Positions 1-10,487 of a stretch of 64,000 nucleotides of DNA are shown in pieces. Position 1 is the first letter of the stretch; every line of letters starts with the position of its first letter. Made by a program: the position numbers and the translations under genes. The notes beneath the pieces are model-generated. The model was not told where the DNA came from. It was given only the letters and a program-made list of their open reading frames with translations, and did no database searches. Source of the stretch: Kwoniella bestiolae CBS 10118 (taxonomy: Eukaryota; Basidiomycota; Tremellomycetes; Tremellales; Cryptococcaceae); NCBI RefSeq assembly GCF_000512585.2, contig NC_089246.1, positions 248,001 to 312,000 of the forward strand, read 5' to 3'.

Positions 1-1242
1 GAGACGTTGTTGAAGTGTCCTCGACAAGAATCAACTTCCCAGGCTTTGGTCTCTGACATTCTCCACAGCTTGACTTGACGATCGTCACCGCAGGAGACGA
101 TTAGGGGTAAAGTAGGGTGGAAAGATGCCCAGTTGACTCCTCGATCGTGTCCCTCCAATACGTATTTGACCACGGCGTCGGTGTTTCCAAAGAGATCTGC
201 CTGGTTCTGGTTGGCTCTTGATACTTGCTCTTCGAATGACATTGGCGCTTGGGAAGCCTGGTTCTTCTTTCTTAGGCCGGAGATATCCCATACTCGGACT
301 GTCAAGTCCATAGAGGCGGATACAACCAGGTCATCCCATGGGTGGAATTGAGCGCACCTGTGGGAGAATAGTAGATAAGCACAATGATATCGGAACAGAT
401 TCATGGAATGGTTACCTACATGATGTAGTGGTTGTGTCCTGTTAAGATAGCAATACATGTTCGAGATTGCCAATTCCAGATTCTGATAGTTTGATCATCT
501 GAGGCTGAGATGATCCATGGGTATTCCCGGTGGAAGAAGACGGTTCGGACGTAGTCGAGATCTGTGAGGAGTTGGAATCAGCATCAGCATTGTCACTTTC
601 TGGTGGTACACCGGATCAATCAAGATGACCTCCTGATCACACCCCTCGTTGAGGCAGCTTCTACCCTTTACACCTAAACACGCAATAGTCAAGAGGGAAA
701 CAGTACTCACGTCCAGTCAAAGTGAAGAGACACTTCCTCTGCTTATAATTCCAAACCTTGATCTTGTAATCATCACCACCGGAACAGAAGATAGGCTGAG
801 TGGGGTGGAAACATATACCTCGGACAGGGCCTATACACGCGAACAAACAGGAAAGATCATCAGTACACCTCAGTCCAGAACGAGTCCGCGTAATGTTGAT
901 AGACCTTGAAGAGGGAGAAGGATGTACTCACCATCATGTTCATCATACCTATCTACCAAAGTACCCATCTGATAGTTCCATAGTTGGATAGTACCATTAT
1001 GCAACGAAGCAGCTAAGAGCGGTGTTTTAGGGTCTACCCGAGGAACGCAAGCATAGTATCAGTATAGGTCTCGCTTGATCCATTTTATAGTCAATGTGGG
1101 AAGAGGGAACTCACGAAAAGCGATACCCTTCACTCTGGGTGATTTACTCTCGAACTGCAGATCCAAGTGATATCAACGTAAGCTGCACAGCCTAGGTATG
1201 CTTACACCGTGGAAATTAGCTCACCTTGGTGAGCATCTGCAT
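1..1242 (-). CDS. COP1: Coatomer subunit alpha (alpha-COP), N-terminal WD40 part, cut by window edge
   Basis: Alpha subunit of the COPI coat, which forms Golgi-to-ER retrieval vesicles. Its N-terminal WD40 propeller binds dilysine cargo signals. The minus strand starts M-Q-M-L-T-K. After an intron it continues with F-E-S-K-S-P-R-V-K-G, the highly conserved alpha-COP N-terminus. Further exons encode GPVRGICFHPTQPIFCSGGD and DYKIKVWNYKQRKCLFTL, then GLRKKNQA and DRGVNWASFHPTLPLIVSCG, in the order known for this protein. The start at 1242 is chosen because it gives exactly this conserved N-terminus. There are at least five introns. The rest of the gene (most of about 1,200 residues) lies beyond base 1. 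The identification is firm; exon ends are by eye. Confidence 0.93.
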
Positions 1243-1908
1243 TTTGTCTGATCTCTAGTCCTTATTCGATCCTGACTTGAGTGAAGCAGAGATGCAGGAC
1301 CAAGCCAGTGAAGTGAAGTGATCCAAGGATACTACGCGTTCTCCGACTGTTTGTTGGTCGTTTTCGGGTGTTTCGTGGAGAGTGCGTAGAGACGAAGAGA
1401 GCGAGATGAGAGGAGAGTGCCGTATATGGGGTGGAGAGGGGTATAATGTTATGATTTGTGATATGAGCAATGCTTCGTATGATATATGTGGTTGTATGAG
1501 ATATCAACGTTGGTGCGCTCAACTGACGCAACAGCAACAGCGTGGAGGACGTGACGTGGTGACGGTCAAGTAACTACAAGGTGCCACAACAGAGTTATTC
1601 CCGTAAATCACCGACAAGCAGCTACTGGACATGGTTTCTCGATAACTTGCATGATGATTATTCGTGCATACTGCATACATTGCAATGCATATGTAGCTGA
1701 ATCAAGACACGATAGACGACACTCTGCTCGAGACGTGTCATTAAGCAAAGCAAGACAAGATGCATTTCATATTTTCGCATCAATATAAATCTATCAATTC
1801 CATCTTACTTTTACTTCTACTTCCCACAAAATCCCCAATATCCCCTTCCTCACAATCTAATCTTCTCCCCATTCAAATCTCACTGATATCTATGTTATCA
1901 TTCAGCAG
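1243..1908. other. Intergenic: alpha-COP promoter and 3' flank of the repeat-protein gene
   Basis: The neighbours are both on the minus strand, so this stretch must hold the upstream region of the alpha-COP gene and the 3' UTR of the next gene. Short open frames on both strands have no recognisable protein. Pyrimidine-rich tracts (about 1800-1870) lie next to the 3' end of the repeat protein. I see no RNA gene. Confidence 0.6.
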
Positions 1909-4900
1909 CTACAGCTCCTCCCTCGCAGCATGTCCCGCAGCCTGAGTATGAGCATGTCCATGCCCATGTCCATGACCATGTTCATCCCCAATAAACCTCG
2001 TCGTCCCCCTCGCCCTCTCCTCCGCCAAATCCCTATCAATCTGACTAGCATGCTTCCTAACCAAACTCTCCGCTATCTCTCTTGGATCTCTAACCTTCTT
2101 GACCTGGTCCGCTACAGCCTGCTTCGCAGCATCTACATATTCTCCTGGGGTCTCGGGGGTGGGTGTCGCTCCAAGAACGCTCGAGGCGGATCGCGTCGCT
2201 TGATGGATCGTCGACGAAGCTTCCACCTGGAGGGAGGAAAGTATACTCGATCCCGATACGAGGGCTTCGGAGCCCACAGAAGATCCCGCAGAAGCTAGAG
2301 AAGCGAGGTATGACGTAGCGGAAGCGATCACTCCGGAAGGTTCGGGTGTGGTGGAGACTACCCCCAGGACTTCTCGGATCTTATTGACCAATGAATTTGC
2401 CTGGTCGGAAATGACAGATCCGACTGACGAGACGGTCGAGGAAGCTTCGCCGTATATGCTTTCCACGTATTCTCCTGGAGTCTCAGGGGAGGGTGTGGCT
2501 CCAACCTGCCTCATTGCACTCCTAGTAGCGTCGTGCAGATTGCTCGAAAGGGAATTGACATTTTCCTCTGCAATCCCATAGACCGAGGCAGCACCTTGAG
2601 CAACGACATTACCGATAGATTCTAGGTATTCATTGGGAGTCTCGGGTGATGGAGTGGCACCCACAGCGGAGATGGCAGAACGAGTAGCATCGTGTAAGAT
2701 CGAAGAAGCTCCTTCAGATAATCCGGATACAGCCTCGGACGCTACTGAGATCGCAGAAGAGGCAGATTCGGCAAGTACCTCAGTGATCGATTCGACATGT
2801 TCACCTAGATTCTCGGGAGAGGGTGTAGCGCCAACAGCTTTCATCGCTGATCTTGTGGCTTCGTGCACTGATCTACTAAGATCGTCGACATCTGGAAGAA
2901 TAGCGCTGATTCCTTCCGAAGCGGCCGCAATGACTGATTCTACCGATTCACCGAAACTTTCCGGACTAGGTGTAGCACCCACAGCAGAGATGATCGATCT
3001 AGTACCTTGATGAACAGCTTCGGAAGCTTGCGAGACAGCGGAATGGACATTTTCTCCTGCTGCGTTGTAGATTGACTCGGCGTACTCTTGAGGAGATTCA
3101 GGTGATGGGGTGCCTCCAGCCACTGAGACGGCTGATCGAGTGGCATCGTGTATGACGGATCCAGCGGCGGAAGATAAGGAATCGATAGCTTCAGCAGCAG
3201 CTTGGTAGACTGATTCGACGTGTTCTTGAGGTGATTCAGGTGAAGGCGTAACGCCAACGGCTTTCATGGCCGATCTAGTAGCTTGGTGGACCGATGAGCC
3301 CGCGTCATCTAGAAATGACTGGGCACCCTCGGAAGCAGCATTGAGAACGCTTTGAGCGTGTTCTTTAGGTGTTTCTGGTGATGGTGTCGCACCGACAGCC
3401 GAAATTACCGATCGAGTACCTTCATGTACACTTGATGACGCGGCATCAAGGATTGATGAAGCAGATGACTGAACCTGGTCGACGATACCTGCCGATGTGG
3501 GTGTTCCAGCAGCTGACAACGCTGATAAAACTTGCTCCTTGCCTTTACCTAGAATACCTCCAGCACCAACACCAGCGGCCGCGGCAGCCGCTCCGGCAGC
3601 TTCTTTGATGGGCAAAATACTGACTCGAGAAGGTTCAGATTCGGCTGACATGGCTTCCCTAGCTTTGATTCGGTCCAAGGCAGTTCGCTTGAGTGTGCCG
3701 ACTCGTTCCCGGAAAGATTCGTGGTAATCGTTCAATTCAGTCTTGAGCTCGTTGAAGGGTTTGACAAGCGCGGTGTTATCGTTTAGGGCAGCAGCGAATT
3801 TGGATTTGTACGAGTCGGCGACTAGTGATTTTGACAAAGTGTTTCAGCGCAGATCTCCGGTTCGTGCCGGTCGAGAACGTGAAACTGGATCACTTACGTT
3901 TCTTGACATCATTGTACTTGTCCAAATCTTTGGAAGTGATACCATCGATGTAAGTCATCTGTGACCAACAAAAAGTCAGTGTCTTCCTTCATGTAGAAGA
4001 ACCCAGGCCGTCAAGAGTCGAGGACATCAAGCAAAAAGGTAAATTCACCTGTTCAGCCAATTCTTGATATTCCTTGCCCAACGCTCGATCAATCAACTCC
4101 TTCTGGGTCTCGGCCACACCCTTACTCTGATCCTGTATTTTTCCCTTTTGAACATCCAATCTCGCCTTTATCTTATCGCTGGTCCTCTTCAATCTCGAGT
4201 CAGATTGTTCACTAGACTTCAGAACCTGTTCGTTCGTCAACGATGTGGATCGGGTGTACAGTTTATCCAGACCTCCGAGGACGTAATCTATTTCTCGTTC
4301 AATTTCGGATCTCATATTTTGGGCGATGGCGGGAAGTTGAGACGAAGTGAAATCGGAATTGATTCGTTTGACCTGCAATCGGGAAACCAGAGGATAAGCA
4401 TATACATCGCGAGACTATAATATGGAAAATTCCGGTTTTTGAATTATAAAGTTGGGTCAAGTATTATACTTTGAATTAGAATTGATAGATATGAAGATAA
4501 GAGATAGATAGGGAGAGATGAGGCAGTGCCCGAGGCTTTGATGAGAGGAAGATGACAGATGGTTGATTGCCAGAGAAAAATAATCTCGCGGAATGCGGAT
4601 CGAACAAGTAACCGGTGTAATGACGGACGTGAGAGAAAAATAACGATGGATGTAGCGATGGACAAGGAATTGAACAACTAATTTACCTCATCTTTAACCT
4701 TCTTCAACCCCTTCTTCCCCTGCTCGTCCACTCTACTCTTGATCGCCTCTCTGACACGTTCCATCTCAGCCTTTTCCATCTTCTTCGTTTCCTTCGCCTC
4801 CCTGGAAGGTGCAGGAGCAGTCTTCTTCTCCGCAACCTTATCGGCAGCCGGCACCTTGACCTCAGCAGGTTTCCTCGCATGTTCCAAATCATTATAATAA

Positions 4901-6366
4901 TCGTCCATCTCTCCTTTTCTTTCAGCTGCATGGGTAGACCCACCAGTGGTAGGTAAGAACTCAGCCAACATGGTCAAGAATGATTTTTCCTTGATTGATT
5001 GCGGGAAAAGCTGGTCGACAGTGGGCTTGATATACGGTTGGTGGACGTGTTTGTGGAATAAAGCGGTGTATGGTGAGATCACTTTGGAAGTTTGGGCGAC
5101 ATATGGTCCGACGTGGGGTTCCAAGTGTTGTTTGTACGCTTTGACGATGTACCTGTTGACCAGAGTCATCAGCTCGATCATCAGAACGGGGAGAAAGATA
5201 GTAGGATATACATACGCTCTGACGGCAGCCTCGATCTTAGCAGCCTCAATGGTGGCTCTCTGCAGCGCCTTGACAGCTCTGGGACCAAGTATCTCTCTAG
5301 TAATCCTCTCAATCTCCAATCTAGCTCTCAAGAAATGAGGTTTACTCCATGTATAGGCTTGATATCCCTTCTCTGACCCGACCGCATAACCTTTTTGAGC
5401 GTATTTGCTCAATTGACCAGTCAATGGATGGGTCGAAGCGTAGTTATACCCTTTAACAGCATTATCACTTGCCAAATTGACATACTGGTTGGCAGTCTCC
5501 AAGTGGGGTTTGGCGAACGCATGGATTCTTGAGGTGTATGGTGCAGTGAGTGCATGATATTTAGCTCGGAGGTATGGGAAATGAGGTTGGATAAAGGTGA
5601 AGTAGAATCTCCTAATTCCTCTGATAACAGGTTTCAATGGTCCATTGTATAACCCTTTGGCTACACTTTCAGCCTTGTTGTAAGTTGGTTTAGCATAGTT
5701 GACGTAGTATGGTGAGGTTGTGAATCTATCTTGAGCTTTGTCCAGTACCGGGTAGACATATGGTTGAAGGATCTCCCGATGGTACACATTGGCGGGGTAA
5801 CATAGTATGGGGTGTGATTGGGTGGGACCATATCCCAGTGGAGAAAGGATGTATTTGTTGACTGGAGAGAGGGATTCTCCAGGAGGTGGGCATAGGACGG
5901 TCGAAGCGAGGGAGAAGACGATCAAGATTGGTAGGGAGGTGATGATGGAGATGATGGACCAGGGATGTCTTTTGGCGGTGGATACGGCTTTTTTGGTGGA
6001 TGCCTACAATAATTTTCAAATCAGTATGAGCGGGTGTATGGTTGGGAAGAGATGCAGAGAGTTGCTTACCTTGGTCATCGCAGCAGTCTTAGCAGCTACC
6101 TTCTTTGCTTTATCTCTGGTATCGTTACCTTGGGCACTGACAGTGGGACCATCCTATCAACAGCGAATCAGCCAGAGCTTCAGCTTGTCGGGCCCCTGTC
6201 AGTGATGAAAGAAAGAGAGAGCACTCACATAGAAGCGAGGAGCAGCACCTGCAGACTGATTATTGACAGCAGGTTGACTTGATTTCCTAGCTGTGGGCGG
6301 TATGGGCACCGAAGGTGTTCTAGCAGAAGGAGCGGGTTCGGACGCTCTAGGTCTAGGCTTTGACAT
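1909..6366 (-). CDS. Large membrane-anchored repeat protein, function unknown
   Basis: I do not recognise the family. Start at 6366 (M-S-K-P-R-P-R-A-S-E-P). A Ser/Pro/Ala-rich head of about 85 residues spans two short exons (about 6229-6366 and 6071-6154). A single hydrophobic segment follows (WSIISIITSLPILIVFSLAS), likely a membrane anchor. Next comes a Tyr/Pro-rich region with many H-P-Y and K-P motifs, then a charged Lys/Glu segment (about 4680-4900). The reading frame then runs by introns into a coiled-coil-like exon (4051-4378), a small exon (about 3896-3960) and a 640-residue exon made of about eight Ala/Ser-rich repeats. The C-terminus is His/Gly-rich (GHGHGHGHAH) and ends R-E-E-L. The intron at about 4379-4684 is long (about 300 bp) and reading through it hits a stop within two codons, so a shorter protein from 6366 to about 4681 is an alternative. 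Confidence 0.6.
2130..3460 (-). repeat. Coding tandem repeats, about eight units with a G-A-T-P-S-P-E core
   Basis: Inside the large exon a unit of roughly 45-60 codons recurs about eight times. Each unit has the core G-[AVG]-T-P-[ST]-P-E followed by an E-[YH]-x-[ED]-[SA] stretch, an Ala/Ser-rich helix-like part, and H-[DEQ]-[AG]-T-R-S just before the next core. The units differ in length and sequence, so this is an old protein repeat rather than a fresh DNA duplication. Confidence 0.85.
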
Positions 6367-6729
6367 GGTGTCTAGTGACTAGCTGAGATCATTCGGCGGG
6401 AGAGCAACGTGGATGTTGGGGATATGAGATGTGAATGCTATGTGCTTATGTAGACAAGAATTTGTTGATGATGTTGATGGATATGACGATCTGCGAATCC
6501 AGAATGATGTTTGGTTTGAAAGATACAGTGAAAGAAGAAAACTCCACCATACACATACACAACCCCATAACGTCATCACAAGGCCCGTGGTTTCTTAAAT
6601 GGGAAACTCATATAGCTTGGTATATCTTGCCCTTGCAAACGATGACTGCTTCTGTCACCATATCCAAGGCCATCAAGTCATTTCCAATAACATACAAAAT
6701 ACAGTACTCTCTGAATCATATGTATCCTC
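6367..6729. other. Intergenic: promoter of the repeat-protein gene and 3' flank of the next gene
   Basis: Both flanking genes are on the minus strand. The stretch holds the repeat-protein upstream region and the 3' UTR of the small secreted protein. Open frames here are short and unlike any protein I know. Confidence 0.5.
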
Positions 6730-7241
6730 TCAAACACAGGTCAAACTAGCTACATCCGTATTCTTCCCCTCGGCGTGGAAAGGTACCACATCCGTTAAGT
6801 CGTATGTGGCAATTCTGTCAGATACCTCAAGAGTCTTCACCGTACACTTTGAGCCATTTAATTCAATACCCCATATCAGCTCTTATACCGAACCAAGATT
6901 GGAAGAGGACACGCACACGAGTAGTGCACAATGATGACATCGATTTCAATCGAACTCACCGTCAAATTTTGAGTCATACGTTTATCGTTCTCATCATATG
7001 TCGAAAGATAAAAGCCGATCTCTTCTCCAATATCTGGTTTTCTTGAGAACAGCATTAGAGGCTCGTACATTCCCTCTTTAGGCTCCGATATGAACTTGTT
7101 GATAAGTTGGTATTTCGTGTGTGGCCCAAAATTGACGGTCACGCTCGATACCAGTTCTTGGGGTGGTCCTTGAGCGGATACGAGATAGGACGTCAGAGGG
7201 AGAAGGGAGGTTAAGGTGATCGTTACTTTGGAGAAGCACAT
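6730..7241 (-). CDS. Small secreted protein, family member 1 (divergent)
   Basis: Predicted two exons, 6960-7241 and 6730-6846, encoding about 132 residues. Starting at M-C-F-S-K (7241) gives a clean signal peptide (VTITLTSLLPLTSYLVSAQG). A longer start at 7367 would bury it. Exon 1 ends in a segment like those of the plus-strand family members (E-I-G-F-Y-L-S-T-Y-D-E-N-D, compare F-D-L-V-I-Y-E-G-D-N-Y-D). Exon 2 begins with a Cys codon (C-T-V-K), exactly as in the four relatives at 17.6-22.5 kb. A second Cys sits just before the stop (L-T-C-V), matching their A-R-x-x-C-P. This copy lacks the tail that follows the second Cys in the others. Function unknown. It is the only member on the minus strand and lies about 10 kb from the rest. 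Confidence 0.6.
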
Positions 7242-8005
7242 GGTTGGTACGGTCGCCGAATACTTATGAGTGGCGAAGAACGATGTCACACTAGCTAGAG
7301 ACGAAACTGTATTGTAGGGATGAGGGCTCGGCTGGGCTAGATTTATGGACTGATTGTCGGTCGTCAACGATTTAGTTAAAAAACCTCAATGTTCTGCTAA
7401 GTATAGTGGATATGCTACATAGTGGATCCGGGTGGACAAATAACAAATGGGTTTTATACGCATTGTCAACCGGTACCAGACATGCTGCTCATCACCGCAT
7501 ATCTGGTTTTCCAGCTCCAGCCATATATCATCGCAGATCCTTTCATCAAGGGGATTCCAATCCATCATCAATCAGCACTGCGGATGAAAGGAACGCCTAT
7601 TTGAAACAGGTTTCATCGTTCATAATACGATACCATCGGAAGAGACAGGAGCAAACATTGGGATACACCATCGAGCCTTGTACGTGGAGTTTTCAATCCA
7701 GCTTCTTCCTGCTGGTGCGGATCGATGGAGTATTGCGTCAGGACCTTATGGGTGTCCTTTCAAGTGACTGTATGAGAACAGACACATTGATGGATGCTCA
7801 ACAAACCATCGTCGGGATTTGAGGTTGGGAAAAGTGATAATCGCCAGTCTGCGACACCTTACGTAACTCATAGTTGGATTTAAGCTTAACGAAGAAACGC
7901 TTAACTTGATCGATGGATGACATCCCTCATCCTCATCCTTGTCCTCCTCATGATCTTAAACTAAATAAACTCCCCTTCTACTCCTTGACGATACATTCGG
8001 ACAAG
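7242..8005. other. Intergenic between divergent genes
   Basis: This separates the minus-strand secreted gene from the plus-strand F-box copy and should hold both promoters. A 138-codon open frame (7406-7822 +) has no signal peptide and no likeness to either local family, so I do not call it a gene. The F-box frame stays open upstream to 7913, but the conserved N-terminus starts at 8006. Confidence 0.5.
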
Positions 8006-10054
8006 ATGCTCCGGCTCGACTCGTTCATCCTCGAACATATCTTCCAATCCCTCCCGTTTAATGACATCCTATCCTGCTCAGCAACATGTAAACAATTCAA
8101 CCGGATCATGACCACTTCATCCCCCATTCAATTGATTTTTCATCGAGCATTACTTCACATCCCCACTCCAATCTACCCTAAAGATGCACCACTATGTTCT
8201 TCAAACAAGTCTGTAACATCTCAAGAAGATCTAGCCCGTATCATCCAGACCGAACGAAATTTGCGTGACTTGCAACCATTATACGAGACATTCAAAATTC
8301 CCACCGATCAGACTATCTTAGCTGTTGAAGAAGGATACATCGTTACTCGAGAAGCGCAGAGTACAAAGGGAGACGGAGGCCCCCAGACTGTGGTGACCAT
8401 ATGGTACAGAAATCCCTCGGAAAACAAAGTGGAATGGACAAGTAAAGACGTGCAAATACCTTACATTGGTCATTTGACAGGTATGGCCGTGGACATTCAC
8501 GAAGGTGTTCTAGCCGTAACGAAGTGGAGAGAGATAGAAGACGAGAAGATATTGGATATATGGATGTTTCATCTTTTCAACGAGACCTCTCTGGCTAAGC
8601 CTATCAACGAGTGTCCCTTGAAAATAGACATGGGAATTATAATGGACCAGGTCCCGTTCAGCTCTCTTGTCTCCCTCATCATCGTCTCGAGATCAAACGA
8701 GGTCTGGAGGTCCACATTATAAATTGGAAAGACGAGTCAAACGGACAAGTGAGTCTGCAAAACTACCGCAAATCGAGGACAAGCTGACAATGGTCTAACT
8801 TGTAGATGATACGATTTCCCTCGCCCGAAAACCGACTGATCACTCTCTCTAATCATGGGTACATTGGGACTGAATTCATGGTAGCGTACTCCTGGATGCA
8901 AGAGTAAGTCCGCATATCAGGGTCACATTGTATCATTTGACTGTTCCGCTCACTTTAGGATGTGATCATGGTACTTACGATCCGGGGTCAAGTGGCCTGA
9001 TCCTCGTATACGATCTCAACAACTTTCAATCAGTATCCTCTAGAAACGATATCACAAAACCGAATTTGATCTTACGATTCCCATATTATCTCGACGGATA
9101 TGCCATGGATTCGCTCAACCCCATAATCCAACCCGCCAACATGAATGAGAGTCGAAACATAGTCGAAGTCGAATCTGTTTACATACCCGAATCAATCGCG
9201 TCCAATAGCTTCTGTCACCTAAGGACGGAAGTGTGGTTCCCAGTATCTAGCAAGTTCAAGGATGTGGATCCCTTGAATCTCAATACAGTGCTCACTGGTC
9301 AACTTCTCCGATCCCTAACCGACACCAAAGAGGTTTTCGAATATGATCTCCACGATGTGCAAGATCTCATCGAAGATTGCCAATCACCCCAATCCGAGAT
9401 GTCCACGATGTTTGGTAAGGTCAGGTATATAGGGGTGTATGAGTGGTATAATCGGTGTTTCAGCTATATTGATGAAGGCTATATCATGACCGGACCAGTA
9501 TGGAATGAAGGATCAAGGACTGTATCTGCTTTCGCCGAACTACACCAATCTCAACATGCCGGTTCCTCGGCAGATGGAGATACTGAGGACCAAAGTGATC
9601 CACGCTGGAGGCTATCTATAGAGATCCAAGACTTTGACTTCTCAAATGTGGTTGAAATGAGAAAAGCTTTAGGTGGTGACGGACAGAACTTGAAATGCAC
9701 ATTCAACGTGCAGAACAGCAAGGTATGTTGTCTTCGAACCTCCACTAAATGGACTGTTCACTGACTTTCCGCGCAGCCTCCTCGGTTGAAGGGCTTTTAC
9801 CGCGATCGCAAGCAGGTTAATTTCAGGAAATACCACGGCCGATCATACACCGGTAGCAGTCGTAAAGTCCAATTCTGGCTGAAGAGTAGGCCGGACCCGA
9901 CGGATCGATTCTATTTCGATGGTCAACGACTGATTTGTCGAATTCAGAGGGTAAGCTGCTGTTCCTCACGCCATAGTATAACCTCGCTAGGGATCGATGT
10001 TGACCTTGTTTCCAGACGGGAGAGATCTTCATCTGGGATTTTGGATCGGACTGA
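8006..10054 (+). pseudogene. F-box family protein, copy 1, probable single frameshift
   Basis: F-box proteins are substrate adaptors of SCF ubiquitin ligases. The N-terminus (M-L-R-L-D-S-F-I-L-E-H-I-F-Q-S-L) continues into a typical F-box core with D-I-L-S-C-S-A-T-C-K-Q-F-N. Five exons are predicted. The third has G-L-I-L-V-Y-D-L (about 8995) and the family signature K-A-L-G-G-D-G (about 9665). The fourth contains Y-F-D-G-Q-R-L, and the last is short and ends I-F-I-W-D-F-G-S-D. Near 8630-8640 the frame must shift by one base: the open frame runs to a stop at 8720, but the paralog-like sequence (H-H-R-L-E-I-K-R-G, leading to the exon 1 donor near 8750) is in the next frame. No plausible intron removes this. 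The rest is clean, so the loss is recent or a sequence error. Confidence 0.65.
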
Positions 10055-10487
10055 GGATATATGAACTGATTCCTGGGAGTGGATAGATAGATACATCATG
10101 CGTACATATACATATTATGAATTCGTTCGAACGTCGAATTAAGGCAGAGGACCTACAGCTACAGTATAATCGAATTTATGTGCGCAGAGCACTTCTGTGC
10201 CTACCTATTCGTCCCATAATACATAAAACTTATGCTCATGTCCGCACAAGTCCTGCTATAACCTAGATTCGCATATATCTTCGCTTTGACTATCGGACAC
10301 TCGCAGCACAACCACCAAGCCAACAGGTGAAACCACCTTTACGTAACACGTGGTCGATCTAAGCTTAAAAGGTGAAACACACCATGACATGCATAAACCG
10401 CTTCACCATAACCATCTTCCCTTTGTTCCCTGTTCTTCTTTGCTAAAATACAATCAGACATCAAACATTTTCTCAAGGCTTGACAAG
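10055..10487. other. Intergenic: promoter of F-box copy 2
   Basis: This lies between two plus-strand F-box copies and holds the 3' flank of copy 1 and the promoter of copy 2. The copy 2 frame is open upstream to 10350, but no conserved residues precede the Met at 10488. Confidence 0.5.

Noticed and set aside
4444..4677. 77-codon hydrophobic minus-strand frame within the repeat-protein gene
   Set aside because: It lies in the predicted intron between a good donor and acceptor.
7406..7822. 138-codon open frame on the plus strand
   Set aside because: No recognisable motif, no family likeness, and it fills the promoter between two divergent genes.
8900..8994. A second frameshift at intron 2 of F-box copy 1
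   Set aside because: Use of the AG at about 8993 gives the expected phase and G-L-I-L-V-Y-D-L, so no lesion is needed.
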